Assembly: GCA_027405735.1 (NCBI GenBank)
Contig: JAPEHQ010000012.1
Span: forward strand, 248,001-312,000
Source: Mucor racemosus
Taxonomy: Eukaryota; Mucoromycota; Mucoromycetes; Mucorales; Mucoraceae
Direction: 5' to 3'
DNA: 64,000 nucleotides
Both the position numbers and the translations under genes were made by a program. The notes under the pieces were generated by a model, which was not told where the DNA came from, did no database searches, and saw only the letters and a program-made list of their open reading frames with translations. This document shows positions 11,100 to 22,908 of this stretch, in pieces (position 1 is the first letter of the stretch; each line of letters opens with the position of its first letter).

Positions 11100-12390
11100 A
11101 ATTGAGGTAATAAATTTTTCTATTCAAAAAAGGAATCCAACAGAAAGCTATTTTGTATTTTTTGTTTTATCGAAAAATGCTGATTTTTTGTCGAGAAAAC
11201 GAAATAATAATTTATATCACAGTTTACAGTCTAGCCAGCTGAGGTCTAAAATCGATTTGGCAAATTGACCAGAAAATGATTCAAAAAACAAAATTATTTA
11301 ATAGCTCGTAAATTGCAAAGTAAGTCAACCTTGCGTATTACATGGTTTTTGTACAGTTTTAAATTCTGCATCCACTTAAATAATATTCTGATAAATGTTT
11401 CGTATTAAAATTTGTAGAAAATGCGATTGAAATTTTGGAGGTCTTTCGAAGATAAAAATCAACTTTTATGAGAATATTTTGAAACTAATTATTGGAAATG
11501 ATGCACGATAAATGTATCTATCCATCTAGACATTGCTAAAACTTTTAGCTACATTTTTTGTAGAGAAAATGAGATTTTTGTCGAATTTTTTTTCAAATTC
11601 AGAATTTGGGATGAGGATATACAAGGGGAAAATGGAAGCTAGAAATGAAGGTATCTTTTTGTACACATTTTTAAGGATATCTCCACGAAAAATCAATATT
11701 CTGAAAAAACCTAAATTGGATCCGAGAGAGCTTAACGAGATTAATGATATGAATATAAAAAAAATGTTGCTGAATTTAACCAATACTTTAAAACCTACTA
11801 TAGAAATGCCAAAGAAATGAAAAAAAAAAAAGTGTCCAGAATTTTTTTATATCAAAATATATTATAGAGCACTTTAAAACAAGTAAGTTTTATTATTAAA
11901 AAGTGTTAGTATAGCTTAATTATTTCTAGAGATATGAAGCCTCAAAGTTTTCAACCCTTTAGCAGTGAAATACGCGTAAAAAATCTGAAACATTAGCACT
12001 GAATAATTAATACCAACGGCAGAAAATGGGATATTTCCGGACACTTATTTTTGAATTAAAGCTGCACATCTTAGGTAGATTGACATATAATTTTATCTTG
12101 GCGTTATTTAGTAAAAACAAAAAGTAGAGTAGGGATGAAAAATGAGACCCAATTTTCAAGGGAAAAGCAGTGAATTTTACGCGGTTTTGAGTTTTTCGTG
12201 AGATATAAAATAATTTTAGGAATAGGTAGCATAATGAGACTAATTAATATCTACTTAACAGTATCTCAGGTATATTCTAAAAAGTTCTTAGTATGGGGTT
12301 AACTATAGAAACGAAGGTACGCTCCAAGTTTGTAGATTGAAAACTATGAAAGTTCAATTTTTGAAAATTCGAATTTTACTCAGTAGTATC
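11100..12390 (+). repeat. Repeat family B, copy 1
   Basis: One of five copies; the others are near 21.83-22.90 (-), 29.04-30.17 (+), 39.29-40.41 (-) and 60.14-60.78 kb (+). All share the order: a TTTTGTTTTAGC-like segment, GTACAGTTTTAAATTCTGCAT, a conserved open frame, and a T-rich tail with GTAGAGTAGGGATGAAAA. No terminal inverted repeats or target duplications were found, so the element class is unknown. Confidence 0.8.
11533..11820 (+). CDS. Conserved ORF of repeat B (unknown function)
   Basis: A 95-codon frame with no ATG at its first position; the first ATG is near 11569. It contains LYTFLRISPRKINILKKPKL and RELNEINDMN, which recur in repeat-B copies at 22188-22493 (-) and, partly, 29.53-29.76 kb (+). 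The predicted product is basic, lacks cysteines and shows no transmembrane segment or known motif. Between this copy and the 22-kb copy many early-frame differences are synonymous (for example TTA/TTG, CTG/TTG, GAG/GAA, AAC/AAT), hinting at past protein-level constraint. It may be an exon of a transposon protein or a remnant. I do not recognise it. Confidence 0.35.
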   Translation: MLKLLATFFVEKMRFLSNFFSNSEFGMRIYKGKMEARNEGIFLYTFLRISPRKINILKKPKLDPRELNEINDMNIKKMLLNLTNTLKPTIEMPKK

Positions 12391-13045
12391 TACATACAAA
12401 GAAAATTACAAGATCAATTTTAACTTATAGGATGTGGCGTTATCCAAAACTATCGAGGAAGGTCAAAGTAGGTTGTCAATTATAGAGTGCAACGAAACAA
12501 AACTAGACGCAATTTCATAAAGGGAATATCTTTTTTTCATTGATTAATTAGAAGTTTTTAATAACAAAACTGTACGTGTACATACATATACAGTATATAT
12601 AGATATATAAATATATATAGATATTGTGGATAAGGCGCTTTTATAAAAAATCGCAATTTAGATTTGCTTTAGCTCTAACATCCACGTATATGCATTGCAT
12701 AAAAATAAAAAAAACCTTGAGATTTTGAAGTATATGGATTACGCTGCAAAACTTAGTCGTTCAATAATGTTGATAATGTATACATAAAATTTTGCCTCAT
12801 TTTCATGCAGTGCACTATCTCTGATCTACTCATATTTTGTTTTGCCTTGAATGCCTGGTATCAATTAGGGATTTTGATGCCTTGCAATAAATATTTTGAT
12901 GGGCTGTAAATACTTAACGTAATTTTCATCTAGGAGGAAGATTAAAAACACAACAAAATTAGACACATTTAACGTAAATAGCGTTTTTTTATCAATTAAT
13001 TAATTAATTAATGGTTAAAACCACATACATACTGATAAATTAGAA
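12391..13045. other. Gene-free AT-rich region
   Basis: Nothing recognisable apart from short tandem words such as TTAATTAATTAA near 12990-13010 and a TATATAGATATA-rich stretch near 12585-12625. Confidence 0.5.
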
Positions 13046-13055
13046 AGAAACGGGT

Positions 13056-13396
13056 TAGGTAGATGTGGCGAACATAAAAGAAACTTTCTTCGGAGCTCGG
13101 CACCCTTTAAGCTTTACGTTTAACTTCATTATTTTATATACAACAACAACGATAAGAAAAATTATCAAGAACTGTATCAAGTTTGCTCTAGTATCTTCAA
13201 TTTGCACACTCGTACTACTTTATATGGTTCTAAATCAAGTTATTTATGTTGTTGAAGAAGCAGTGTATACTTTCCAAGAAGCTATTTGGAATCTCAATTT
13301 CTTAATTGATGCCAATTTGGAAATAGTCCGAGGGGAAGCACAGGAAGTTTACGACGTGGATCAGATCGAAAATTCTAAATGGATTGCAAAAGGTAT
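13056..13396 (+). pseudogene. Isolated exon-like ORF, one TM segment (unknown)
   Basis: An open frame follows a plausible acceptor (GGGTTAG before 13056) and ends at a plausible donor after KWIAK (GTATTC at about 13397). There is no ATG at the start. The product has one strongly hydrophobic segment (FALVSSICTLVLLYMVL) followed by an acidic amphipathic region (AVYTFQEAIWNLNFLIDAN). Composition is protein-like and unlike the flanking noise. I could not find convincing partner exons, so it may be an internal exon of an unrecognised multi-exon gene or a relic. Frames downstream to 14380 show nothing convincing. Confidence 0.35.
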
Positions 13397-13429
13397 TCAA
13401 AGTGTTGTTCTTCATATCTGAATAAAATC

Positions 13430-14375
13430 ATACATGTTTATCATGTATATGCTAATCTCTTAATATACATGAACATTAAAGCCATGTCGATGTCAAGCTT
13501 AATAGACACTGTATGTCTACAAAACTATTCTCATTTATGATGACGAATGAATTCTGTTTCATCAATAAATTTAGTCTCTATTTTACCAAATACACATGTA
13601 GCTTTATTTCTCATGGGTAGTTTTCTGTTCAGTACAATGTGTAAATGAGTGTTATTAATATGGAGTTATTTTTTGTTTTGACATATGCATATAAAGTTTA
13701 GATGGCTAAATCCCAAGTATATTTTTAAACGCTCTTTTGTGATATTTGAAAGATCATTCAAAATTCTTTTTTATTCTTCTAAAACGAATTTTTTGTCATA
13801 TTTATACAATTTTCTTCGATTAAATTATGCAGCATTAAATGTGCATTATTATTGTATTTTATGTGCTCTCAAGAATTGCTTTATCACGATTTTCTGCAAG
13901 AACCAAAAAAATAGTTTTAACCCAATCTAGTTTGAATCATTCAGATATTTTACCTGTTATCTTAGTTTGAATTATTTAATAAACGTGTTTACTACAGTAT
14001 AATGCAGCTTTGATTGTGGAGGCTGATTGATAAAATTATCGGATCAAAATAGTATTAGCGATACACTAAATACAAGTCAGTGTATAAGTTTGACTGGATT
14101 AACACATACATTATCATACTCTTCATTTTTAGGCTCATGATTCCCTGTATAAAGATGAATGTGCTTAAAGGAAATTAAGGGGTAGTCAGTAAGACAGAAT
14201 CAAGTAGGTGGTGATGACGATCACCCCTTAAAAATAAATGCTTTTCTGGTGTCATTAATTAGATGTGTATGCAACTCCTTATAAACACGGTAATATAAAA
14301 TGAGTTTCATTGTTGAAGCTTTTGCTATTCTTCTTTATCTCTGTTTCTTTCTGAAATACATTAATATATACATTA
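13430..14375. other. Region upstream of ERV29, no gene seen
   Basis: No supported gene. The last few hundred bases presumably hold the ERV29 promoter; no clear TATA box was identified. Confidence 0.4.
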
Positions 14376-14381
14376 ATTAGA

Positions 14382-15320
14382 ATGAGCTTTGAAGATACTA
14401 TTAAAGAAACAAGCGCTCGCTTAGAAAAATCGCTCGACAAATTAGGACAACCAGTGAAGCCATACTTACCTGCACTAAGCCGATTCTTGGTAGTAGCCAC
14501 TTTCTATGAAGATTCCCTCCGAATTATGGTACAATGGTCTGATCAAAGAAGCTATTTAGAAGAAGATAGAGGATTTCCAAAAGGCATTTCTCATATGTTT
14601 CTACTGTTGAATGTGTTTGCCATGTTGATATTTTCTTCGACATTGATAGCAAAAAAGCATGTCAGTACATCTGTTTGTGTTCTAGCTGGTGTTATCGTAT
14701 CTCAAGCGATTGGTTATGGTCTTGTATTCAATATGGTAAGTTTTGGTTTGAGGTTATTCAAGAACAGGACAGAATAGTTACGGTGGTGTTTTGATTGATG
14801 TGTATCTTATGTATGCTGTACATTATTGTAGGTTTTTTTTTTGCGTAATCTTTCCATTTTGGGTGGTTTATTGCTGTGTCTTTCAGAATCAATTCTACGA
14901 AACAAGAGACAAACAAGTTCTTCACATCTCTTTGCTTCTCTTCCTAGTTTGACGGAAACAGAGCGCCATCAATACTTTCAACTTGCAGGTCGTGTACTTT
15001 TAGTTCTTTTGTTCGTAGGGTTTGTTTTTCAAGGTGAATGGAGTTTATTGCGTGTATTAGTTTCGTTAGTAGGATTTGCAGCTTGTGTAATGGTTGTGGT
15101 AGGATTCAGGGCAAAATGGTCAGCATCATTTTTAGTGGCCTTCCTTTGTATTATGAATGTCATTGTTAACAATTGGTGGACAGTACAACATTCAAATTAC
15201 AAGAGAGATGTTACAAAATACAACTTCTTTCAATGCCTCAGTATCACAGGTGGATTATTACTATTGATCTCTATCGGTCCTGGTCATCTCAGTTATGATG
15301 AAAAGAAAAAAGATTATTAA
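14382..15320 (+). CDS. ERV29: ERV29/SURF4-family ER cargo receptor
   Basis: Two exons, 14382-14735 and 14832-15320, joined in phase 0 (GTAAGT ... TTGTAG), giving about 280 residues, the usual family length. The ATG at 14382 starts MSFEDTIKE, followed by the family opening YLPALSRFLVVATFYEDSLR and QWSDQR. Several hydrophobic segments follow, then GGLLLCLSES, LAGRVLLVLLF and the highly conserved end KYNFFQCLS, GGLLLL, GPG, DEKKKDY. The lysine-rich C-terminus fits COPI-dependent ER retrieval. Family members are polytopic membrane proteins that load soluble secretory cargo into COPII vesicles at the ER and cycle to the Golgi. AATAAA at about 15336 may serve 3' end formation. The gene converges on the anoctamin gene, with 68 bp between stop codons. 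Confidence 0.95.
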
Positions 15321-15388
15321 ACCACATGTTACGAAAATAAAGCATATTATTTATTAATTAATATTATGAAGAGAAGAAAGATGATTAA

Positions 15389-18028
15389 TTATTTAGTTTT
15401 GAACGCATTCTGTACAAGTTGGATGGCTCCATTAGCCTCTGCTTGACGGTCTAAATGACGACTCCAAAGCTTAAAGCGGAGACCCTCGGCGAGATCAGAA
15501 TTATCATCTACTTCTTCAAGACTACGACGAGCAACAAATTGTTGATGATTTCCAACCATACGATTAAGCCATACCTTCTTGAGATTGTATTCTTCTCTAC
15601 GAACTAACCATTCAGCCATGCTAGGAATCATGTCGAGTGCCTTGCGAACACCAAATCTGAGGGCAATGAACAAATGCTCAGATACCAAAATAGCCAATAA
15701 TGTGAAAACAGGAGTATAAGATGAGTGGATTTGTGTTGAAGGATGGAAAAGATAAGCAAATGAGGCCATTGTAATCGAGGATAACCAAACTAAAGTTTCC
15801 ATATTTCCCAACCAAGGACCAATACTTTCAGCTCTGTGAGGAATAGGACGTCTAATAGTAATTGTATTAATAAAATGATCATATAAAGCTATAACAAAAG
15901 CGAATATACCTTGTATATTTACATATCTTGGCAGCATCACCACGAAGTTCAACCCAATTATTGATCATGGCACACAAAGCAGTTAAAGGCCATACAGTAG
16001 AGAACATACTGACATAACCAAACTATAAAAAAACTTGGGGGTTAAATGTATTATTACAATATTGCTGTAGATCTCATGATTTACCTGAATCACCATCTCT
16101 ACATAATCAGTGTAAATGGCATATTCTTCCATAGCAACTTCCTTGTACACTTTTTTCATAAACTTTTCCTCTTCTTCATCCTCAACGGTTGAAATAGAGT
16201 TATTTTCATTCAAAGATGCAGAAGATGCTGATTCCTTTTCCTTACTAACCATCTTTTTGGCTTTAGGTACGAACTTCTTCAACAAGTAAGGAACGACCAT
16301 TTCAGTCAAGAAGCCAATCAGTTGACCGGTGACAATGAAATAAACAAGTTGGGCACGCAATCTTTGGAAATCAACGGTTTTGTGTTCATGGCTAATGTTG
16401 AGATTAGTGAGATAAGGTAATACATGATCGCCAAAAGGAATGTAGACCCAAGCAGTAATGAATAATGAAAGATAACCAACCAAGAAGTTTGCAATAAAGA
16501 TCTTTTGAGTATAACTGTATTCCCATTGAGCATCTGTCTTTTGCATTTCCCAATCAGTCAATGTCTTGACCCATTTACTGTAAATCTTGGTCATACTGGG
16601 AATTAAAAGAACATAACCTATAGTAGGAGCATAGTGCTATTTGTATGCAAATGTTGTCAATGATCAAATATCTTTATACGCACTACCCAACGACTTACCA
16701 AGAACTTTGCAAATGGACCGTTGTAGTATTCATGCAAGAATAACTGGAGTAAAAATACGAAACCAACAATGATACTTAAAAGGAAAGCCCCAACAGCAAC
16801 ACCTGGTACAGCAGCAAGGCGTCTACCCAATAACTTCCATGCAGATACAAAAGGTATGTCCTCACCTGTAACATGATCTTTCACCATCTTCTCTCCCTTA
16901 AACTCGGCTCTTCTCTTTTCATGCTTTGAATAGTTTCGAACTCCCCATTTAATTGCTAATTCAGCTTCTTTTCTTTTCCACATTTCGGTAAACAAGATGG
17001 CCCATAACAACATGAAAAGTGAAAACCAAACAGCTAATGTGTTTGAGTGTGTCATGTAAACTAAAACACCAACAGCAGTAGGGGCACTAAGCCATAAGAA
17101 ATAATTTTGAAGGAATGCAAAATAGTAAGCAACCTTTTCACCGAAATGATCTCGAATGGTCAATAAATCATTATCATCAATCAAGGATTTTGTAGACCAA
17201 GATTTAAGCCAGTTCTAAAGTAGACATGAGATTAGTTGAATAATTGATATAAATATTCAAAGTCTTACATTATTGAATTTATCATCATGTAATGGCATAA
17301 TGCTTTCAACGTATTCGTCAATTTCATTTGAAATTCCTGCACCTCCTTCTGATTCAGGTTGAGTCAAGATTTCATAAACCAAACGTAATCTCTCAGCTTC
17401 TGTCAAATCTTCAAATGCTTGATCGACGTTATTTGTATTGTTGGATTCATCCCCAATTTCATCTACTCGAACACCCAACAAAAAATCACGCACTCTGTTG
17501 ATTGATATATAGTTTAGCTGCCATTTTTATACGTTTTTTTGTTTTGTTTTTGTTTGCATAATTTTACCTTTCTTGTCTGTACTCTTTCTTGATAGGGCCT
17601 ACAGGGCTACTAATTAAAATGAGTAAAGTTCCATCTTCTTTACCAGGACGAACTTGGAAACGTAAATTGACTTTTGCCAAACGATTAGTGATACCAGTCA
17701 ATGAGGAAGCAACTTTAGTTTCCAATTGAGCTCTTGATGTCAATGTTTTATCATTCTTTGGCAATTCAGTAGGAAAACGAAAGACAATAACATAATCAAT
17801 ACCACCATTACTAGATAAAACAGATGAACTGTTTGAGCTTGTAGAATCTGTTGACATGGACTTTGTAGGGATTGGACCGGCTCGTGAAGCGGGCGCGTTT
17901 GAAGTGGGAGTTTCATCTACATTTACTGCAGGCGTTGCACCAACAGAATCTTCAACTGTTGGAGGAAACAAATGTCGAAATTCATCTGTATTAGCCATAA
18001 TTGGTTTTTGATGATCAACTTCAGCCAT
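15389..18028 (-). CDS. Anoctamin/TMEM16-family membrane protein
   Basis: Six exons on the minus strand: 18028-17568, 17494-17269, 17214-16699, 16636-16085, 16022-15923 and 15888-15389, for about 784 residues. The N-terminus is soluble and serine/threonine-rich. The anoctamin core follows: IRDHFGEKVAYYFAFLQNY, WKRKEAELAIKWG, then multiple transmembrane segments including TKIYSKWVK and FGYVSMFSTVWPLTAL, and the conserved INNWVELRGDA and RRPIPHRAESIGPWL. TMEM16 proteins are ion channels and/or lipid scramblases; fungal members include the yeast ER-plasma membrane tether Ist2 and scramblases of filamentous fungi. The short C-terminus, without a long Ist2-like tail, favours a scramblase/channel type, but calcium-site residues were not checked. 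Exon 5-6 joining (donor after AAGATAT, acceptor TTATAG) is the least certain. Confidence 0.92.
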
Positions 18029-18381
18029 TTTAATAGATTAAATGATTAAACTAAAAGAAGAAGAACCGAGGCAGATTTGTTTCGCACTCTTTTACATGCA
18101 ACAGGTTTTAAGACGGCATTTTGATTTAGATTTGAGACACCCAAAAATTAATCGTTTTAAGTAGTCAAAGCATGATTACGCCCAAAATTAAGTATATGGC
18201 CGAACATCACTATTATCTCATCATATGAAAAAAGTTTAGGTCTGTTCAAGTATGTTACACATTTCTATTTACAAAAGATACTTTAATGGCGTGCATAGTA
18301 TGGATTCTCTATGGATAGTGCTTATTATGAAAATAGGCTATACATCAATATTTGTAGCAGTTCATAATATATAATACACAT

Positions 18382-19149
18382 TTATTCTATTTTTTTATCT
18401 AATTCCTTCTTGCCATTAACCAAAGATGCTAAATACAGGCCATAGGAAGGTGGATTTCCAGATGCAAATTTATGTAAATCAGAAAGACCACCCGCTGCTA
18501 ATCCAAATATAGCGCCAAATACAACTGAATATCTAAAAGATCCTCTTGTCAATCTCGCTATCAAATAGAGTTAATATCAAGATCATCCATCAAAAAGCTT
18601 AAACTTACTTAATGCTGAAAATACAGTGCCTGTTGTCACACCAGCAGCGACAGAATTCATTACATCTGCTTCTCCTCTCATATCATCTAATGCAGCTTCC
18701 AATGATCCATAAAGCAAACATAAACCACCTGTTTTACCTGCAAATCGTACACCTCTTTTCACGCCACCCAACATCACTCTATAATTCTTTGTTTTATGAT
18801 AAAAATACCAGCCCTGTACGGTTGTTGGCAATTTGTGTGCATTTTCTGCTAAATATTGTAATCCGGATTGTTGACCACCAAGAAATGCGCCAATACTAAA
18901 ACCCCAAAAAGATCCAATTGATGTCATTAAAATAAGACGAGGTTTGGTAGCTAAACCAGCACGCAAGATAGCAGGTTCCTCGTATTGTTCGGTTTGATCA
19001 TAGTTTGAAATGTTGCCCTGAGGTACATTTGAAAATGTGTATTCTTCGCTTGGTATAAATGAAGGTTGTGGTGGTGACGGTGAAGATGCTGTTAATGATA
19101 TGTCTACCTGTGGTGTAGGAGGTGCTGTTATTTGTGTGTTTTTATCCAT
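18382..19149 (-). CDS. Tim17/Tim22/Tim23-family protein
   Basis: Two exons, 19149-18609 and 18557-18382, joined across a 51-bp intron (GTAAGT ... TTGATAG), giving about 238 residues. The first ~65 residues are proline/serine-rich and soluble. Then come glycine-rich membrane segments typical of the Tim17 superfamily: GSFWGFSIGAFLGG, LGGVKRGVRFAGKTGG, AAGVTTGTVFSAL and FGAIFGLAAGG. Family members sit in the inner mitochondrial membrane as import-channel subunits or complex I assembly factors (TIMMDC1), and some occur in peroxisomes. The N-terminal extension argues against a core Tim17 or Tim23. A TIMMDC1-like role is possible but unproven. The start ATG at 19149 is the first in frame; only about 350 bp separate this gene from the anoctamin start at 18028. 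Confidence 0.85.
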
Positions 19150-20375
19150 CTCTTATATTGATAATGAATATAATCGAAAACAACCTAATTATGTAGGCAT
19201 GGGTTGGTTCAGAAGCGGGGAAAAAGGCTGTACATTTCAAACATAGACACCACTATGCTCGTGACGTGCAGTTGATGGCCATTGTTCAAGTATGCTACTG
19301 CCAATGCTGCTAATCGATAGTTAACTTGCTGTAGAATATATGGAAATTCAACAAGACGCAATGAGTCAGCTTTATATTGTACAATAAAACTTTTATATAT
19401 AACTATGTGGAAGGTATTCGTAAATTTAAGTTCAAAGCAACAGCTTAATTTGGGTTTGTTCACTTCAGATAATGCTTAAATTATAATGCAAGCATGATTC
19501 TTAATCAATATTTAAATAATTGAAAATTAGGTAGGGATTAAAGATTAAATTCTTTAAACATAACCCTTTGTCTTCCAAAAATACATGATTTACATACTTT
19601 AAAGAATTTTTTCATAACAATATCACATAGCTAAATTAAAATTTTTGCAATAGAATACATTTTTACATGCTTCGCATCATTCAGGCGTTTTTTATTTGGA
19701 GTTATATGCCGTTTTTTTACCAGATTAAACAAACAATAAATGTATTATGTAAGCGGGGCCGAGCACTGAATTTTAAAAAAGGAACCACACTATTCCAAAG
19801 CATACTGCGTATAATTTGCAAAAACGTGATACAAGAACTTTTTTTTTTACCTCTTTTTAACTTTTTCATCATTCTTTAAAAAAAAGACCATGAGTAAATT
19901 ACTCCATTATACGTTTGATGCTATTCTGATTACAACAGTGCTAGCTGGTATTAAACGATCAACAGGGTTACAGTAATATATCACAGATTATATAATAAAC
20001 GAAATACTAATATTTATATTATTAATAGACCAGCTACTTCGAAAATCGAGAGCAGTACAATTCGAGGCTACGTTGATCAATACCTCGGATTCGGTGAATG
20101 GGTATTTGATATGAGTGTAGCTTATCTTAATCATACATCTTATTTCACAAAGAACAATAAAAGAAGAGATTGATCGATTGATTAAATCAAAACTATCTTC
20201 CTTCGCTCCGCCCCCCCCCCTTTTTATGTATAAATATCCATGTATTAAGCCATCGCATATATTTACGCAGATGCAAATAATACTATTTAATAAAGAAAAG
20301 AAAAACTATGTTGTGTTGGTAGGTTTTATTTATAGTGCACAAGAAGTTATATCTTCGATAATGAAGTTTTCAAAC
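19150..20375. other. Intergenic region, no gene seen
   Basis: Open frames are short and lack recognisable features. A C-run (10 C's) occurs near 20211-20220 next to a T-run. No known repeat family of this window is present. Confidence 0.5.
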
Positions 20376-21074
20376 TCAATGAATTAATGCATCAGAAGTG
20401 TTATTTTTTAATGGAGGCGCTGACTGGAACACTCCTGTAAAAGTATGACCATAAGATTCGAAAACAATCTGTCTTGGTTGAACCAATTCGGCGGTTTGTA
20501 TTTCAACAGAATTCATCCTGACATTGCCTTGGAAATTATGAGTTTTGTTCAACATAAATGTTCCTAGGATGTTCAGTAAATATTACACGAATAAGCATGT
20601 TTACTTTTGTATAAACTGTATAAAAATACCTGCAAAATAGATAGTTCTCAAACATTGTTGAAGCCAATCCATATTTTCTCGCAAGCAGGGGTTTTCAGGT
20701 ATTTGTAATGAGCAGACCTCTGAATCTCGAACAGGCCTGGCATAACCATAAATGAGGCACACTGCTGGTTCATCCCAATAAGCATGCTGCTTGGGATTAA
20801 AGTAAAAATCGCATTGAGTCAAGTTGCCTTTACCGCTTATTTTAGAACAAGATGTATGAAATTCCATATCTCTGATGACATGATGGTATGCTGAAATTAT
20901 TCCATACTCGCTGGCTTCTCTTACTTCAATTTTCTGAATCGAAGGCTTTTTAAACAATTTAGTTGTGCTCGCTGTGACATTTGTTGCAATCCACAAAAAA
21001 AATATCACCGTAAAAAGTATAAAATATGATTTTTTTAGAGCCTTCGTCGATAACGTTCGATCTAGTGTAAGCAT
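20376..21074 (-). CDS. Six-cysteine secreted/anchored protein, paralogue 1
   Basis: Two exons: 21074-20630 and 20563-20376 (donor GCAG/GTATTT, acceptor CATCCTAG), about 210 residues. The start at 21074 is preferred over the ATG at 21203, because a TATATATA stretch lies immediately upstream of that earlier ATG and because the 21074 start places a hydrophobic signal or anchor (SYFILFTVIFFLWIATNV) near the N-terminus. The mature part has six cysteines spaced C-x11-C-x17-C-x14-C-x8-C-x10-C and the words CDFYFNPKQHAYWDEPAVC, GYA and IPENPC. The second exon contains LNKTHNF and FESYGHTF. The same cysteine pattern, intron position and exon-2 words recur in the gene at 31039-31726. I do not recognise the family. 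A secreted, ER-lumenal or cell-surface protein with three disulfides is the likely reading. Confidence 0.72.
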
Positions 21075-21202
21075 ATTTAGTGATAGACTTGGACATGAAG
21101 CAAGTAGATACCATATATATATACTTTTTTGAACAATCATCCCGCTGTTGTCATAGGCTTTTTCCGCTAAATGATCCCCCTCATTCTTTCTTTTGTTGAA
21201 CA

Positions 21203-21213
21203 TATATATAAAG
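21203..21213 (-). promoter_or_regulatory. TATA-like box of paralogue 1
   Basis: On the minus strand CTTTATATATAT directly precedes an upstream ATG at 21203 and lies about 130 bp before the preferred start at 21074. A TATA element in this place suggests transcription begins downstream of the first ATG. The paralogue at 31.7 kb has the same arrangement. Confidence 0.4.
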
Positions 21214-21669
21214 AGGCTTTGTAAGACAAATTATCTTGATAATTGCCTTCTCATTTATTTACCAAAAAAAGTTTATATTTATCCAATTTTCTGTCGAATT
21301 CTAATCTCTCTTTACATTTAGACAATTATTTCTGGTCTATAGACTTTTTTTTTAAGCTAGGATACACTTACTGGTGTAGTTCATTCAAATGCCATAAAAG
21401 ATCAAACAATTTCATTTTGGTTTGATTATTGCTGCTGCTGTTATAATACCATCAGTAGTGATAACAATAAACCAAATATTACATTGCTGGTGCCATTGCT
21501 GTTATTTCTATTTTTATATTCATTATAACATGTTGGTCTTTCAGATCATATTGTTACACCTAAAAATCCTGATTTCATAACCTTTAACTTTAAAAGCGAT
21601 TTGAAGGCCTACAGATTAAAGCACATCTTTTACAGCTTCCATCTTTTTTACTATCATATTTTGAATTAC

Positions 21670-21670
<1 letters not shown>

Positions 21671-21713
<43 letters not shown>
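21671..21713. repeat. Compound microsatellite (TA)n(TG)n(TA)n
   Basis: An alternating TA run passes into about eleven TG dinucleotides and back to TA, within 21671-21713. Such a purine-pyrimidine alternation can adopt Z-DNA or hairpin forms. The rest of 21210-21820 shows no gene. Confidence 0.9.
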
Positions 21714-21714
<1 letters not shown>

Positions 21715-21824
21715 CATGCATTACATTTTTCTTATTCAATTCCACACATTTCAACCATATTTATGTCTGCAAGCACTTTCTAGAGAAAATATTGTTCTCT
21801 ATTAGTAAACATTCAAATTTATTC

Positions 21825-22903
21825 TATATCTCACACAAGGCTCAAAAAGACGTAACATTCTCTATTTTTTCTTTGAAACCTGAGTCTGGCTTTTCGTCTC
21901 TGCTCTATTTTTTTTTTCACTAAATAACATAAAGAAAAATTTATATGCCAATGTACCTGAGATATCCAACTTTAATCCAAAAACAAGTATCCGAAAATAT
22001 CCTAACTTTTGCAGTTGGTATTAATTTTTCAGTGCTAATGTTTCAGATTTTTACACGTATTTCACTGCTAAAAATTAAAGCCTTTGAGCTTTCATATCTC
22101 TGCGAAATATTAAGCTACACTAACAATTTTTAATAAAAAAACTTACTTGTTTTGACGTGCTTTATAACATGTTTTAGTATAAAAAAATTATGAGCAATTT
22201 TTTTTTTCATTTTTTGACATTTTTGTAGTAGATTTCAAAATATCCGTTAAATTGATCAACACTTTTCTTACATTCACATCATTACGCTCATTGAGTTCTC
22301 TGGTATCTAATTTAGGTTTTTTCAAAATATTGATTTTTCGTGGAGATATCCTCAAAAATGTGTACAAAAAGGTACTTCTATTTCTAGCTGCCATTTTCCT
22401 CTTGTATACCCTCATCCTAAATTCTGAATCTGAAAATAATTTGGACAAACATCTTGTTTTCTCTACGAAAAATGCAGGTACAATATTTTTCAATAGCTCG
22501 ATCGATAGATAATGTTTTTGTGCATAATTACAGTTAATTATATTTTAAATATGTTTATGAAAAGTGATGTATATCTCCCAAAAACCTCCACAATTTTAAT
22601 TGCATTTTACTCGAAATTTAATATGAATCATTTGTCTACATTTTATATATGTGGATGCAAAATTTAAAACTGTACAAAAACCATTTAATACGCCAGGTCG
22701 ACTTGCTTTGCAGTTTATGAATATTTAAGTAATTTTGTTTTTTGAATCATTTTTCGTTAATTTTTTCGAATCAATTTCGGAATCCCGCTGCTATAGGGTC
22801 TAAGCTGTGATATGAATTTCTATTTTAATGATCTCGACAAAAAATCAATATTTTTTACTGAACCAAACAAAGCAGAAAAGTTTATAGTTGAATCTATCTT
22901 GTG
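21825..22903 (-). repeat. Repeat family B, copy 2 (interrupted by solo LTR)
   Basis: The reverse complement matches the other B copies from the T-rich tail (about 21825) to the TTCAGTAAAAAATATTGATTTTT segment. The copy is broken by the family F solo LTR at 22909-23218, and B-like sequence seems to resume after the LTR. Its conserved frame runs 22493-22188. Confidence 0.75.
22188..22493 (-). CDS. Conserved ORF of repeat B, copy 2
   Basis: A 101-codon frame with no ATG at its head. It shares FLYTFLRISPRKINILKKPK and the motif RELNERND with the plus-strand copy at 11533-11820. Conservation is best in the middle 40 codons and fades towards the C-terminus. No known domain is seen. Confidence 0.3.
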   Translation of the reverse strand: MKNIVPAFFVEKTRCLSKLFSDSEFRMRVYKRKMAARNRSTFLYTFLRISPRKINILKKPKLDTRELNERNDVNVRKVLINLTDILKSTTKMSKNEKKNCS

Positions 22904-22908
22904 AATAC

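Noticed and set aside
21075..21203. Upstream start (ATG 21203) for the six-cysteine gene
   Set aside because: A TATA-like box abuts that ATG and the signal segment would lie too far from the N-terminus; the paralogue shows the same pattern.
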